A stretch of 64,000 bases of DNA from contig NZ_BMSG01000004.1 in NCBI RefSeq assembly GCF_014649035.1, positions 1 to 64,000 on the forward strand. Direction: 5' to 3'. The notes under the pieces are model-generated. The model did not search any database. It was not told the DNA's origin and was given only the letters and a program-made list of their open reading frames with translations. The stretch is from Streptomyces sindenensis (GTDB taxonomy: Bacteria > Actinomycetota > Actinomycetes > Streptomycetales > Streptomycetaceae). A program made the translations under genes and the position numbers. Below, piece after piece: positions 8,989-17,348 of this stretch (its first letter is position 1; the number at the start of each line of letters is the position of its first letter).

Positions 8989-10230
8989 TCAGCCGCGTCG
9001 GCCGGTGAGCCAGGCGTACTTGCCGGACGGTCCGATGGGGATCCGGGTCCGATGCTCGATCCGGCAGTTCCGTCCGGTCAGTTCGCCGGTGCTGTGCCGC
9101 AGCGACTCCGCCTCGGGCTCCCCGAGCGGCTCGCCGGTGAACGTCGTGTACAGCAGAGTCGCTTCCGTGTCTGTGGGGAGGCGGAGTTGGTGCAGGAAGA
9201 TCCGGGGGGAAGCGGCCGCGACAAGCCGGTCGAGGTCGCCCTGGGCCACCGGGCCCTTCGGGGTCGGGAGCAATTCCGCGAGCCGACCGCAGAATTGGAC
9301 GATCCCGGCGGGATCCGGTGAGCCGTCCAGAGTGCGCACACAATCGCCCGACCGGTAGCGGACGAGCGGCATGCAGGGATTGCGCACGCTGGTGACGACA
9401 AGTTGGTGCATCGTGCATCCGGGGGCCACCGGCAGGAGTTCGATGCTCATCCCGTCCAAGTGCGGCCAGTACCTGCCCTCCCGGTCGCTGTAGAAGAGAT
9501 AGCCCAACTCCGTACTGCCGAAGAGGTCGATGACCGGGCAGGCGAAGCGCTGGTGCAGGAAGCGCCGTACGTTCACCGGTGTGTACTCGTAGGCGTGGAT
9601 GATGCTGGCCGGTTCGGGGAACGCGTCCCGCAGCCCCAACGTCTCGACTTTCCGCACCAGATGCGCCAAGTGGTAGCCGGAACAGTCGAGATGATAGTGA
9701 CCCAGCGGATGCGAGGAGCGGGCCTGGTCGATTTCCCGGAGCATCCGCGACACCTCCGCACGGTCCCAGTGTGCGGGGTCGAGCCGGAGGTTGAGGTAGC
9801 AGGTGCGCTCGTCCAGCCGCCGGTCGGCCAGAGCAGGGGGCCGCTCCGGCTCCACGCCGCGCCGGGCGGCATTGACCCGGGCCACGTGCTCCGTGGCCAG
9901 GACCGTGGTCAGCGAGACGCGGGGGCAGCCCGACTCCCAGGTGCCGCCGATGTCGGGGTGGTCGCGCCACAGTTCGTAGTAGGAGCGGAGCAGGAAGTAC
10001 GGAGGCCGGATGATCCGCATCCGGGCGTGGTTGGTGCCGGTGGACAGGACGAACTCCGCCTCGCCGTTCTCCAGCGCCGCCGCCAGTCGGGGCGTCATTC
10101 AGTTGCCGGGGAACCCACGGGCGATCTCCGGCTTGTCGAGCACCGGGAAGTAGCCCTTGGCCAGGGACTCCTGATAGATCGGTATGTCGCGGATATGGTC
10201 GATGACCTCGTCGGTCGGCTGGCCCTTCAT
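8989..10230 (-). pseudogene. PaaK/CapK-type adenylate-forming enzyme (F390-synthetase-related), interrupted by one in-frame TGA
   Basis: Reading from ATG 10228-10230 (behind GAAGGA) gives 43 codons with the typical family N-terminus (HIRDIPIYQES ... FPVLDKPEIARGFPGN). TGA at 10099-10101 then interrupts, and the same frame resumes at once with ATG 10096-10098 for 369 residues. These contain a modified phosphate-binding segment (FVLSTGTNHARMRI), DLFGSTELGYLF, PLVRYRSGDC and FCGRLAEL, all diagnostic of adenylate-forming enzymes. Full length with one read-through codon is 413 residues, the family norm. A Trp codon (TGG) at the TGA fits the FPxNWMTP-like context. The 369-residue part could reinitiate at its own ATG, but lacks the N-terminal helices. 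The family activates carboxylates as acyl-adenylates; the substrate here is unknown. Confidence 0.8.
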
Positions 10231-10360
10231 TAATTCCTTCTCATGTTTCACGCAGCTGAAGAAATATGGGCTGGGAGAGCCGGAGCGGGGGCGCCGGGGG
10301 AGAGCGCCACGGTCGGGGAACGGCCTCGCGCGGAGTCGGCCCCGGTGCCCCCGCGGCGGG

Positions 10361-10516
10361 TCAGGAAATGCAGCCGGCCTTGGGCGCGGAACTGATGCAG
10401 CCGCTCTTGGGTGCTGCGCTGATACAGCCTTCCTTCGTGGATCCCTGTGCCGAGTTCACGGCGATCCAGTTCTGCCAGATGCCGTCCTCGGTCATCTTCT
10501 TGATGAGCTGTTCCAT
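10361..10516 (-). CDS. candidate RiPP precursor peptide with three GCIS repeats
   Basis: A 51-residue ORF with ATG at 10514-10516 and a well-placed GGAGA five bases upstream. The N-terminal half (MEQLIKKMTEDGIWQNWIAV) looks like a charged, amphipathic leader. The C-terminal 22 residues hold GCIS three times at a strict nine-residue period. The linkers are AAPKS and SAPKA, and the last GCIS ends at the stop codon. Each unit has one Cys and one Ser, with Lys in each linker. Repeated short cores like this are typical of ribosomally made, post-translationally modified peptides. It is first in an operon with the adenylate-forming gene (130 bases on) and the DUF1399-like gene. The modification is unknown, and no LanB/M/C, YcaO or radical-SAM gene adjoins. 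Confidence 0.7.
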   Translation of the reverse strand: MEQLIKKMTEDGIWQNWIAVNSAQGSTKEGCISAAPKSGCISSAPKAGCIS

Positions 10517-10557
10517 GAGGTTCTCCGATGACAGTGCGGAAGGTACTCCCGGTCATG

Positions 10558-10590
10558 GGGTCGACGGCCGATGAATTTCTCCGTCGACCC
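10558..10590. repeat. 10-bp inverted repeat in the leader of the candidate RiPP operon
   Basis: GGGTCGACGG at 10558-10567 is the exact reverse complement of CCGTCGACCC at 10581-10590, with a 13-base AT-richer loop. It lies just downstream of the -10 element and 42 bases before the precursor ATG. It could be a repressor operator or an RNA hairpin in the 5' untranslated region. Confidence 0.65.
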
Positions 10591-10598
10591 GCTCGCCG

Positions 10599-10628
10599 AA
10601 GGTAAAAGCAAGATTGAGTGACTGTCAA
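10599..10628 (-). promoter_or_regulatory. sigma70-type promoter of the candidate RiPP operon
   Basis: On the minus strand, TTGACA (10628-10623) is followed after 18 bases by TACCTT (10604-10599). This matches a Streptomyces HrdB-type -35/-10 pair. Transcription would start near 10592, at the edge of the inverted repeat. Confidence 0.6.
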
Positions 10629-10901
10629 CGAACGGCAATGCCGAGCCAGGGGATGCGGCCGCGCACCGGTCGGATTCGGCGCGATTCCGTGGCATGCCCC
10701 CCGCGCCGTGGCCGCCCCGGCCCACAGCGCGCCGCCATCCGCGAAGTCCCTGCTGGAGGCGGGTGGACAGCGGTGCGCGGACGCTTCCGGCCCACCCGTT
10801 GGGCAGCACCGTCACGGGAGATGGACAGGGCCGCGGCCCCCGAAGATGAGAATGCTCTCCTCAAGTCCGTTCGCCGAGTCCCACGAAGGCAGAATGGCCT
10901 T
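10629..10901. other. divergent intergenic region upstream of the two-component operon
   Basis: This stretch separates the minus-strand RiPP promoter from the plus-strand membrane-protein gene. An open frame runs through it, but with no good ribosome binding site and little coding character. I place the gene start at 10902. No clear promoter motif was picked out for the plus strand. Confidence 0.35.
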
Positions 10902-11366
10902 ATGTTCTGGCGAGGGGTGGGGTCGGTATTAGCGGGATGCGGCGCGGGTGCTGTGGCGTTACTGGCCGTCTGGTTATGGCCCGGCCAGAGTGTGGCGCCT
11001 TCGATGGGGCCGGTGGTGGTCGTGCCCGTTCCGTACGGTCCGACGCCCTCGCCCGCCTCTCCGTCCGGACCGAGCCGCCCCGCCGTGACATCCCCCGCCG
11101 CGCCCGGCCCGTCCCGCACCTGCTCGGGCGGCCGGCCCGTGCCCCCGTCGCCGCCGCCTGCCGCCGACGACGGGGGCGGCGCGGGGACGTCACGCCCCGT
11201 CGGCGACGACGAGAAGGTCACACGGGCCCCCCGGGACGAGGTGGATGACGAGGGCGACGACGCGCGGGGCGGCGGGCGCGACGACGAGGAGACGGAGGCC
11301 GACGACGAGGAGGCGGAAACTCCGGACGGCCGTCCGGAGGCTGCGGACGACGAGTGGGACGACTGA
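10902..11366 (+). CDS. small membrane-anchored protein with Pro-rich linker and acidic tail
   Basis: Starting at ATG 10902, 154 residues. The first 30 residues form one hydrophobic segment (VLAGCGAGAVALLAVWLW), either a membrane anchor or an uncleaved signal. Then comes a Pro/Ser-rich linker and a strongly acidic end (DDEETEADDEEAE ... DDEWDD). No family is recognised. An ATG upstream at about 10821 would extend the cytoplasmic part. The stop codon overlaps the kinase start (TGATG), so it is translationally coupled to the two-component system and may be an accessory sensor or, given its acidic tail, a cation-binding partner. That role is inference. Confidence 0.6.
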   Translation: MFWRGVGSVLAGCGAGAVALLAVWLWPGQSVAPSMGPVVVVPVPYGPTPSPASPSGPSRPAVTSPAAPGPSRTCSGGRPVPPSPPPAADDGGGAGTSRPVGDDEKVTRAPRDEVDDEGDDARGGGRDDEETEADDEEAETPDGRPEAADDEWDD

Positions 11367-12865
11367 TGGCGTGGCGCACCACCAGCGCGCGCTCCCGCAT
11401 CGTGGGGTGGATGCTCCTGTTGCTCGGCGCCGCCCTGACCGTGCCCACCTTCGGCATCACGATCGTCTGGCAGGCGGAACTGGACCGCCAGATCGACGCG
11501 AAGCTTCTTTCCGAGGCCGACAAGCTGCGGGCGTTCGCCCGCACCTCCCGAGACCCGTACACCGGTGAGCGCTTCACCTCCGGCGCCGCGCTGCTGACCG
11601 GGTTCATGGCGGTCCACCGCCCCGAGCACAACGCCGCGTTCTTCAGCGTCGTCGACGGGCGGGCGGACCGGCGCAGCCCCGGCCCGGCCCCGGCCCGCCT
11701 GGACCGGGACCCTGCGATCGTGGCCCTGATGGCGCGCACCTCCGACACCCGCCTACGGACGCTGGACTCCCCGGCGGGCAAGGTCCGTTACGGCGTCGTC
11801 CCGGTCCAGATGGCCGGAGACAACGCCGACACCCGGCTCGTCCTGCTGTCCTTCCGGGACCACGAACTGCGCCAGGAGCGCCACATGGCCCGGCTGCTGC
11901 TGCTCTCGGGCTGCTTCGCCCTGGTGCTCGCCGGGCTGGCGAGCTGGCTGGTCGCGGGCCGGGTCCTGGCACCGATCCGGCTGGTGCGGCAGACGGCCGA
12001 GCGGATCAGCGAGACGGACCTCAGCCAGCGGCTGCCGGTGCGGGGGAGCGACGACGTGGCGGCCCTGGCCGAGACGTTCAATCACATGCTCGACCGTCTG
12101 TCGGGAGCCTTCACCGCGCAACGTCGGTTCCTGGACGAGGTGGCGCACGAACTGCGGACCCCCATCACGGTCCTGCGGGGACACCTGGAGCTGGCGGAGG
12201 AGGGCCCCGGCAGTCTGCACGGGCAGACCCGCACCCTGCTCATCGACGAACTGGACCGGATGCGGCGGATCGTGGACGACCTGCTGCTTCTGGCGCGAGC
12301 CGAGCGCCCCGACTTCCTCGCGCCCGGCCGGACCAGTCTCACCGACCTCGTGGTCGACACGGCGGCCAAGGCCCAGGCACTGGGGCCCCGGCACTGGACG
12401 GTGGCCGAGGTCGCCGACGTCAGCGTGCGACTGGACGGACAGCGGGTCACCCAGGCTCTGATGCAGCTCGCCGCCAACGCGGTCAGCCACACCGGCGAAG
12501 GAGACTCCATCGAGATCGGATCGCGCCTGTGGCGCGGCCGGGTACTGCTGTGGGTGGCGGACACCGGGCCCGGTGTGGCCCCGGAGGACCGCGAGCAGAT
12601 CTTCCAGTGCTTCTACCAGGCAGGCACCGCGGTCCCCGGCCGCGCCGCCACCGGCATCGGCCTGGGGCTCGCCCTGGTCCGCGAGATCGCCCAGGCACAC
12701 GACGGCGTCGCGCGCGTCGAGGAGGCCGCCGGCGGCGGCGCGAGATTCGTCATCGACCTTCCCGCACTGGACCCCACGACCGAAGGAACCCTCTGTGAGC
12801 AGGATCCTGATAGCCGAGGACGAGGCACGCATCGCATCCTTCGTCGAAAAAGGCCTGCGCCGTAG
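11366..12865 (+). CDS. sensor histidine kinase
   Basis: 499 residues from ATG 11366. TM1 lies near 13-36 and TM2 near 176-199, flanking an extracytoplasmic sensor region of about 140 residues. Then come a HAMP domain (PIRLVRQTAERISETDLSQR), a HisKA domain with the phospho-acceptor in DEVAHELRTPITVL, and a HATPase domain with N box (QLAANAVSHT), G1 (DTGPGV) and G2 (GIGLGLAL). It autophosphorylates and passes phosphate to the response regulator that follows, whose start lies 71 bases inside this gene. That overlap gives the kinase an unusual basic tail after the ATPase domain. The signal is unknown. Confidence 0.93.
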   Translation: MAWRTTSARSRIVGWMLLLLGAALTVPTFGITIVWQAELDRQIDAKLLSEADKLRAFARTSRDPYTGERFTSGAALLTGFMAVHRPEHNAAFFSVVDGRADRRSPGPAPARLDRDPAIVALMARTSDTRLRTLDSPAGKVRYGVVPVQMAGDNADTRLVLLSFRDHELRQERHMARLLLLSGCFALVLAGLASWLVAGRVLAPIRLVRQTAERISETDLSQRLPVRGSDDVAALAETFNHMLDRLSGAFTAQRRFLDEVAHELRTPITVLRGHLELAEEGPGSLHGQTRTLLIDELDRMRRIVDDLLLLARAERPDFLAPGRTSLTDLVVDTAAKAQALGPRHWTVAEVADVSVRLDGQRVTQALMQLAANAVSHTGEGDSIEIGSRLWRGRVLLWVADTGPGVAPEDREQIFQCFYQAGTAVPGRAATGIGLGLALVREIAQAHDGVARVEEAAGGGARFVIDLPALDPTTEGTLCEQDPDSRGRGTHRILRRKRPAP

Positions 12866-13454
12866 CGGATACGTCACCCGGGTCGTCGCCGACGGCGTCG
12901 CCGCCTACGAGCACGCTCGCGGCCGGGACTTCGATCTCCTCATCCTCGACCTCGGCCTGCCCGGCCACGACGGACTGACCGTGCTGCGCAAGCTGCGCAA
13001 GGCGCGCGTCAGCCTGCCCGTCGTCATCCTCACCGCGCGCGACAGCGTGAGCGACATCGTGGCGGGCCTGGAGAGCGGCGCCGACGACTACATGGTCAAA
13101 CCGTTCGCCTTCGACGAGCTGCTGGCCCGCGTACGGCTGCGCCTGCGCCGCGAGGAGCCGCCGGAGAACTTCCTGCTGCGCGTGGGCGATCTGCTGCTGG
13201 ACCTTCGGACCCGCAGGGCCCAGGCCGGCGAGCGCGTCGCCGACCTGTCCGCCCGGGAGTTCGCCCTCGCCGAGATCCTCATGCGCAACCCCGACCGGGT
13301 CCTGTCCCGGGAGCAGTTGCTCAGCCAGGTGTGGGGATTCGACTACGACCCCGGCTCGAACATCGTCGACGTGTACATCCGGTACCTGCGGCGCAAGATC
13401 GGCGCCGAACGGGTCCAGACCGTGCGGGGCGTCGGCTACCGGTTGCGGGCCTGA
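12795..13454 (+). CDS. OmpR-family response regulator
   Basis: GTG at 12795 gives 219 residues. The receiver domain has the acidic pocket (AEDE), phospho-acceptor Asp52 in LILDLGLPG, the Thr in ILTARDS and the Lys in MVKPFAFDEL. The C-terminal winged helix has LSAREFALAEILMRNPDRVL and the recognition region SNIVDVYIRYLRRKIG. It is cognate to the overlapping upstream kinase. The carbonic anhydrase gene follows 230 bases downstream, with 11-bp-spaced direct repeats between them that suit this regulator class. Confidence 0.95.
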   Translation: MSRILIAEDEARIASFVEKGLRRSGYVTRVVADGVAAYEHARGRDFDLLILDLGLPGHDGLTVLRKLRKARVSLPVVILTARDSVSDIVAGLESGADDYMVKPFAFDELLARVRLRLRREEPPENFLLRVGDLLLDLRTRRAQAGERVADLSAREFALAEILMRNPDRVLSREQLLSQVWGFDYDPGSNIVDVYIRYLRRKIGAERVQTVRGVGYRLRA

Positions 13455-13455
13455 C

Positions 13456-13495
13456 GTACGCCGCCCCGGGCGGGACACCGGGCGGGGCCGCGTAC
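13456..13495. terminator. probable hairpin after the response regulator
   Basis: GTACGCCGCCCCGG just after the stop codon pairs imperfectly with GGCGGGGCCGCGTAC downstream. It is a GC-rich hairpin without a U tract, as is common for Streptomyces terminators. Weak evidence. Confidence 0.4.
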
Positions 13496-13520
13496 GCACC
13501 CCTCGTACGCGATGAGAACA

Positions 13521-13540
13521 GTCTCACCGCTGTCTCACCG
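13521..13540. promoter_or_regulatory. two direct repeats GTCTCACCG with 11-bp period
   Basis: GTCTCACCG occurs at 13521-13529 and again at 13532-13540. One helical turn of spacing in direct orientation is the usual site layout for OmpR/PhoB-type regulators. It lies between the response regulator gene and the carbonic anhydrase gene. Confidence 0.4.
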
Positions 13541-13684
13541 CCACCTCATGGCCCGCCCACAGACTCCTCCTTGCGGGTCCTTCGGTGACACGAGGCCCGA
13601 GAACGGCCCGATGCCGGTCGCAGCGGCCCTGCCCTCGCGCGACGAGCCGCACGCCGCTGCCGTATGTCCGTATGGAGGACCTCT

Positions 13685-14284
13685 GTGCGACGACTCATCG
13701 ACCACGCCCGCGCCTTCCCCGCCCGCTACGGCGGAGCGGGCCGTGACCTCAAGGAGTTCGAGGCCGGCCAGCGGCCGTCCACCATGTTCATCACCTGCTC
13801 GGACTCCCGGGTGGTCCCCGCCCTGCTGACCGACTCCGGACCCGGTGAACTCTTCGAGATGCGTACGGCGGGGAACATCGTCCCGCCGTACGATCCGGAC
13901 GCGCCCACCAGCGAGATGGCGACCATCGAGTACGCCGTGTGCGTGCTGGAGGTGTCCGACATCATCCTCTGCGGACACTCCCACTGCGGTGCCGTCGGCG
14001 CCCTGGCCCGGGGCGAGGACCTGCGGACCCTGCCGGCGGTACGGGGCTGGCTCGGCCGGTCCGCCCCCGAGGGCGGCTTCCGGGCCCCCGGGGCTTTCGG
14101 CCCCGACTGCGAACAGCCCGTACAGCGCCATGCGGTGGCTCAGCTGGACAACCTGCGCGCCTATCCCTGCGTGAGCCGGGCCGCGGGCGAGGGGCGGCTC
14201 GGCCTGCACGCCTGGTACTACGAGGTCCACACCGGCTCCGTGCTGATCCACGACGCCGCCAGCGGACATTTCTCCTCCCTGTGA
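13685..14284 (+). CDS. beta-class carbonic anhydrase (copy 1)
   Basis: GTG at 13685 behind GGAGG gives 199 residues. The zinc site is complete: Cys in ITCSDSRVVP (with the Asp-Arg dyad) and His/Cys in CGHSHCGAVGAL. The enzyme interconverts CO2 and bicarbonate in the cytoplasm. A SulP anion transporter gene begins 80 bases downstream on the same strand, so the pair probably supplies or removes bicarbonate together. A second anhydrase-SulP pair lies at 42.9-45.1 kb in inverted orientation. Its position behind the two-component system suggests regulation by it (inference). Confidence 0.95.
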   Translation: MRRLIDHARAFPARYGGAGRDLKEFEAGQRPSTMFITCSDSRVVPALLTDSGPGELFEMRTAGNIVPPYDPDAPTSEMATIEYAVCVLEVSDIILCGHSHCGAVGALARGEDLRTLPAVRGWLGRSAPEGGFRAPGAFGPDCEQPVQRHAVAQLDNLRAYPCVSRAAGEGRLGLHAWYYEVHTGSVLIHDAASGHFSSL

Positions 14285-14364
14285 CAGCGACCCGAGGGTG
14301 AGCAGCGCGGGCCGCCCCCGCCGCCACCCGCTGTCTCCCCCCACCCCTAGGAGCTGAAGCTCTC

Positions 14365-15894
14365 ATGTCCTCACTCCCTCTCCGGTTACGCCCGGACGTC
14401 CTGTCCCGTGACGTCCTCGCCTCGATCGTGGTGTTCCTCGTCGCCGTCCCCCTCTGCGTCGGGATCGCGGTCGCCTCCGGTGTCCCCGCCGAACTGGGCC
14501 TGGTCACGGGCATCGTCGGCGGACTGGTCACCGGCGCCATGCCGGGCAGCTCGCTCCAGGTCAGCGGACCGGCCGCCGGACTCACCGTCCTGGTCCACGA
14601 GGCCGTCACCACCCACGGGGTCGCGGCCCTCGGCGTCCTCGTCCTGGCGACGGGAATCCTCCAGGTCGGGCTGGGCCTCATCGGCTTCGGCCGGTGGTTC
14701 CGCGCCATCTCGACCGCCGTCGTCCACGGCATGCTCGCGGGTATCGGTCTCGTACTGATCAGCAGCCAGCTCTACGCCATGGCCGGTTCCTCCGCCCCCG
14801 GCAGCGGTCTCGACAACCTGGCCGGACTGCCGGACCTGTTCACAGGGATCACCGCGGCCCCGGCGATCTCCTCCTGTGCGATCGGCGCGGGCACCATCGT
14901 GATGCTGATCCTGTGGAAGCGGCTTCCCGGACGGCTGCCCGGGATGCTCCCCGGGCCGCTGGCGGCCGTGGGACTGGCCACCGCGACGGTGGCCGTGTTC
15001 GACCTGCCCGTCGCCCCGATCGAGGTCCAGGGGCTGGTCGATTCACTGCGGCTCACGGGCCTGGACGACTTCGGTCTCCTCGCGGATGCCGGTCTGCTGG
15101 GCGTCGTCCTCGCCTTCACGCTCATCGCCTCGGCCGAATCCCTCTTCAGCGCCGCAGCCGTGGACCGGATGCACGACGGCCCGCGCACGCACTTCAACAA
15201 GGAACTCGTGGCCCAGGGGACGGGCAACACCATCTGCGGCCTCGTCGGCGCACTGCCCATGACCGCCGTCATCGTGCGCAGTGCCGCCAACGTGCAGGCG
15301 GGGGCGTGCACCAAGGCGTCCCGGATCCTGCACGGCGTGTGGCTCCTGGTGTTCGCGGCCCTGTTCCCCGCGATGCTCGGCCTCATCCCGGTGGCCGCCC
15401 TCGCCGGGATCCTCGTCCACGCCGGCGCGAAGCTCATCCCGGTCGCCACCATCCGTCCGCTCTGGCGTGAACACCGGGGCGAGGCCGTGGTCCTGATCGT
15501 GACCGCGCTGGCCATCGTCCTCACGGACATGTTCATGGGCGTGCTGCTCGGTATCGGGCTCGCCGTGATCAAGACCGCCTGGGAGACCTCCGCGGTCCGG
15601 ATCGACATCGACGAACGGGACGACCGCACCACGGTCTCCCTCGGCGGCAATGCCACCTTCCTGCGCCTGCCGCTGATCCTCGACACCCTGGAGGCGCTGC
15701 CGAAGGACCGGCCGGTGGAGCTGGACCTCTCGCGGCTGCGCCACCTCGACCACGCCTGCCGCACCGCACTCGAAGCGTGGAGCACGCACAGCGGCGCAGT
15801 GCGGCGCCACGGACCGGCGACGGACGGAACACCGCGCGAGGCCGCCCTCGCGGGGCTCGCCCGGAACGGCGACGGCTCTCCGCGCACTCCCTAG
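14365..15894 (+). CDS. SulP-family anion/bicarbonate transporter (copy 1)
   Basis: 509 residues. The SulP membrane domain starts with [35 protein letters not shown] and has about 10-12 hydrophobic segments, the conserved SGPAAGL turn and [14 protein letters not shown]. The C-terminal part (about 410-480) is a STAS domain ([22 protein letters not shown]). SulP proteins move sulfate, bicarbonate or other anions. Pairing with the carbonic anhydrase gene 80 bases upstream argues for bicarbonate. Strongly similar to the copy at 42944-44413. Confidence 0.92.
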   Translation: MSSLPLRLRPDVLSRDVLASIVVFLVAVPLCVGIAVASGVPAELGLVTGIVGGLVTGAMPGSSLQVSGPAAGLTVLVHEAVTTHGVAALGVLVLATGILQVGLGLIGFGRWFRAISTAVVHGMLAGIGLVLISSQLYAMAGSSAPGSGLDNLAGLPDLFTGITAAPAISSCAIGAGTIVMLILWKRLPGRLPGMLPGPLAAVGLATATVAVFDLPVAPIEVQGLVDSLRLTGLDDFGLLADAGLLGVVLAFTLIASAESLFSAAAVDRMHDGPRTHFNKELVAQGTGNTICGLVGALPMTAVIVRSAANVQAGACTKASRILHGVWLLVFAALFPAMLGLIPVAALAGILVHAGAKLIPVATIRPLWREHRGEAVVLIVTALAIVLTDMFMGVLLGIGLAVIKTAWETSAVRIDIDERDDRTTVSLGGNATFLRLPLILDTLEALPKDRPVELDLSRLRHLDHACRTALEAWSTHSGAVRRHGPATDGTPREAALAGLARNGDGSPRTP

Positions 15895-16006
15895 GACCTG
15901 TCGTCAAACTGCCGTCTGCCGCGCGACGCCCGAGGCTTTCCCACCACCGGCAGCTAAGTTGTGGGGGGAAAGCCTGCGGGCAGCCGGACACGCGATGGGG
16001 GTCAGG

Positions 16007-17305
16007 ATGAGCATGAAAAAGGGAAGCAACGTTCCGGTGCCTTCCGGCACCGTCCGCGTCGAACTGGGGTGGCACGCCGCACCCGGCGTCCCGGACGTCG
16101 ACGCCTCCGCCCTCCTCCTGGTGGCGGGCAAGGTCCGCGGCGACACGGACTTCGTCTTCTACAACCAGCCGGCCCACGCGTCCGGAGCGGTCCGGCACGA
16201 GGGCAAGCGGACCGCTCCCGACGGGGTCACCGACACCCTCCTCGTCGACTTCGGGAAGGTCGAGCCCGCGATCGAGCGCATCGTCGTCGCGGCATCGGCC
16301 GACGGCGGCACCTTCGGCCGGGTGAGCGGGCTCCACGTACGGGTCACGGACGCGGCCGGCGGCGCGGAGCTGGCCCGCTTCGACAGCACGGACGCCACGG
16401 TCGAGACCGCCTTCATCCTCGGCGAGCTGTACCTGCGCCAGGGGGCGTGGAAGTTCCGCGCGGTCGGGCAGGGCTACAGCACCGGCCTGGAAGGCCTGGC
16501 GACGGACTTCGGCATCTCCGTCGACGAACCGCAGCAGGCCCCGGCGGTACCGGGGACCACGGCGGCCGCTCCCGCCCCTCCGCAGCCCCGGCCCGCTGCC
16601 CCCGCCCCGGCTCCGGCCGCTCCCGCCCCGGTCCCGGCTGCTCCCGTCCCGCCGGCCCCGGCGCCCGTACGACTGACCAAGGTCACGCTGACCAAGAGCG
16701 CCCCGTCCGTCTCGCTCGCCAAGCAGGGCGGCACCTCCGGCGCGCTGCGCGTCAACCTCAACTGGGAGGTGCGCAAGCAGTTCAAGGGCTGGGGCGCCAA
16801 GCTCGGCCGGGCCGTCGCCATGCACGCCGATCTCGACCTCGACCTCTGCGCCCTGTACGAACTCGCCGACGGCCGCAAGGGAGTGGTGCAGGCCCTCGGC
16901 AACGCCTTCGGCTCACTGGGTCAGCCGCCCTTCATCCATCTCGACGGCGACGACCGCACCGGCGCGGTCTCCACCGGCGAGAACATGACCATCAACCTCG
17001 ACCACAAGAACCTGCTGCGGCGGGTACTGATCTTCGTCACCATCTACGAGGGCGCCCGGAGTTTCGCCGATCTCCACGCCACCGTCACCCTCCAGCCGCA
17101 GAACGGCGCGCCCATCGACTTCTCCCTCGACGAGTGCACCGTGCCCTCCACCGTCTGCGCCCTGGCCCTGATCACCAGCGACGGCGGCGACCTCACCGTG
17201 CGGCGCGAGGCCCGCTACCTCGTCCCGGACCGGGGCGTCAGCCCCCAGCGCACCATCGACGCCGCCTACGGCTGGGGCATGAACTGGACGCCCGGCCGCA
17301 AATGA
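16007..17305 (+). CDS. TerD-family protein with two TerD-like domains
   Basis: ATG at 16007 gives 432 residues beginning [20 protein letters not shown], the usual TerD entry. Domain 1 (1-180) includes [17 protein letters not shown]. An Ala/Pro linker (about 183-222) precedes a second TerD/TerA-like domain (about 240-425) with [12 protein letters not shown] and [20 protein letters not shown]. TerD proteins bind calcium through such acidic loops and are linked to tellurite and stress responses. An in-frame ATG at 15995 would add four residues. No other ter gene is adjacent, so it is an orphan copy. Confidence 0.88.
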   Translation: MSMKKGSNVPVPSGTVRVELGWHAAPGVPDVDASALLLVAGKVRGDTDFVFYNQPAHASGAVRHEGKRTAPDGVTDTLLVDFGKVEPAIERIVVAASADGGTFGRVSGLHVRVTDAAGGAELARFDSTDATVETAFILGELYLRQGAWKFRAVGQGYSTGLEGLATDFGISVDEPQQAPAVPGTTAAAPAPPQPRPAAPAPAPAAPAPVPAAPVPPAPAPVRLTKVTLTKSAPSVSLAKQGGTSGALRVNLNWEVRKQFKGWGAKLGRAVAMHADLDLDLCALYELADGRKGVVQALGNAFGSLGQPPFIHLDGDDRTGAVSTGENMTINLDHKNLLRRVLIFVTIYEGARSFADLHATVTLQPQNGAPIDFSLDECTVPSTVCALALITSDGGDLTVRREARYLVPDRGVSPQRTIDAAYGWGMNWTPGRK

Positions 17306-17348
17306 CTACCCGCGCCCGCCCGGACCGGCCCCCCGCCTCCCGGCGGCG

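Noticed and set aside
10099..10101. TGA read as selenocysteine in the adenylate-forming enzyme
   Set aside because: The family has no selenoprotein members that I know of, no SECIS-like hairpin was noticed just downstream, and Trp fits the context better.
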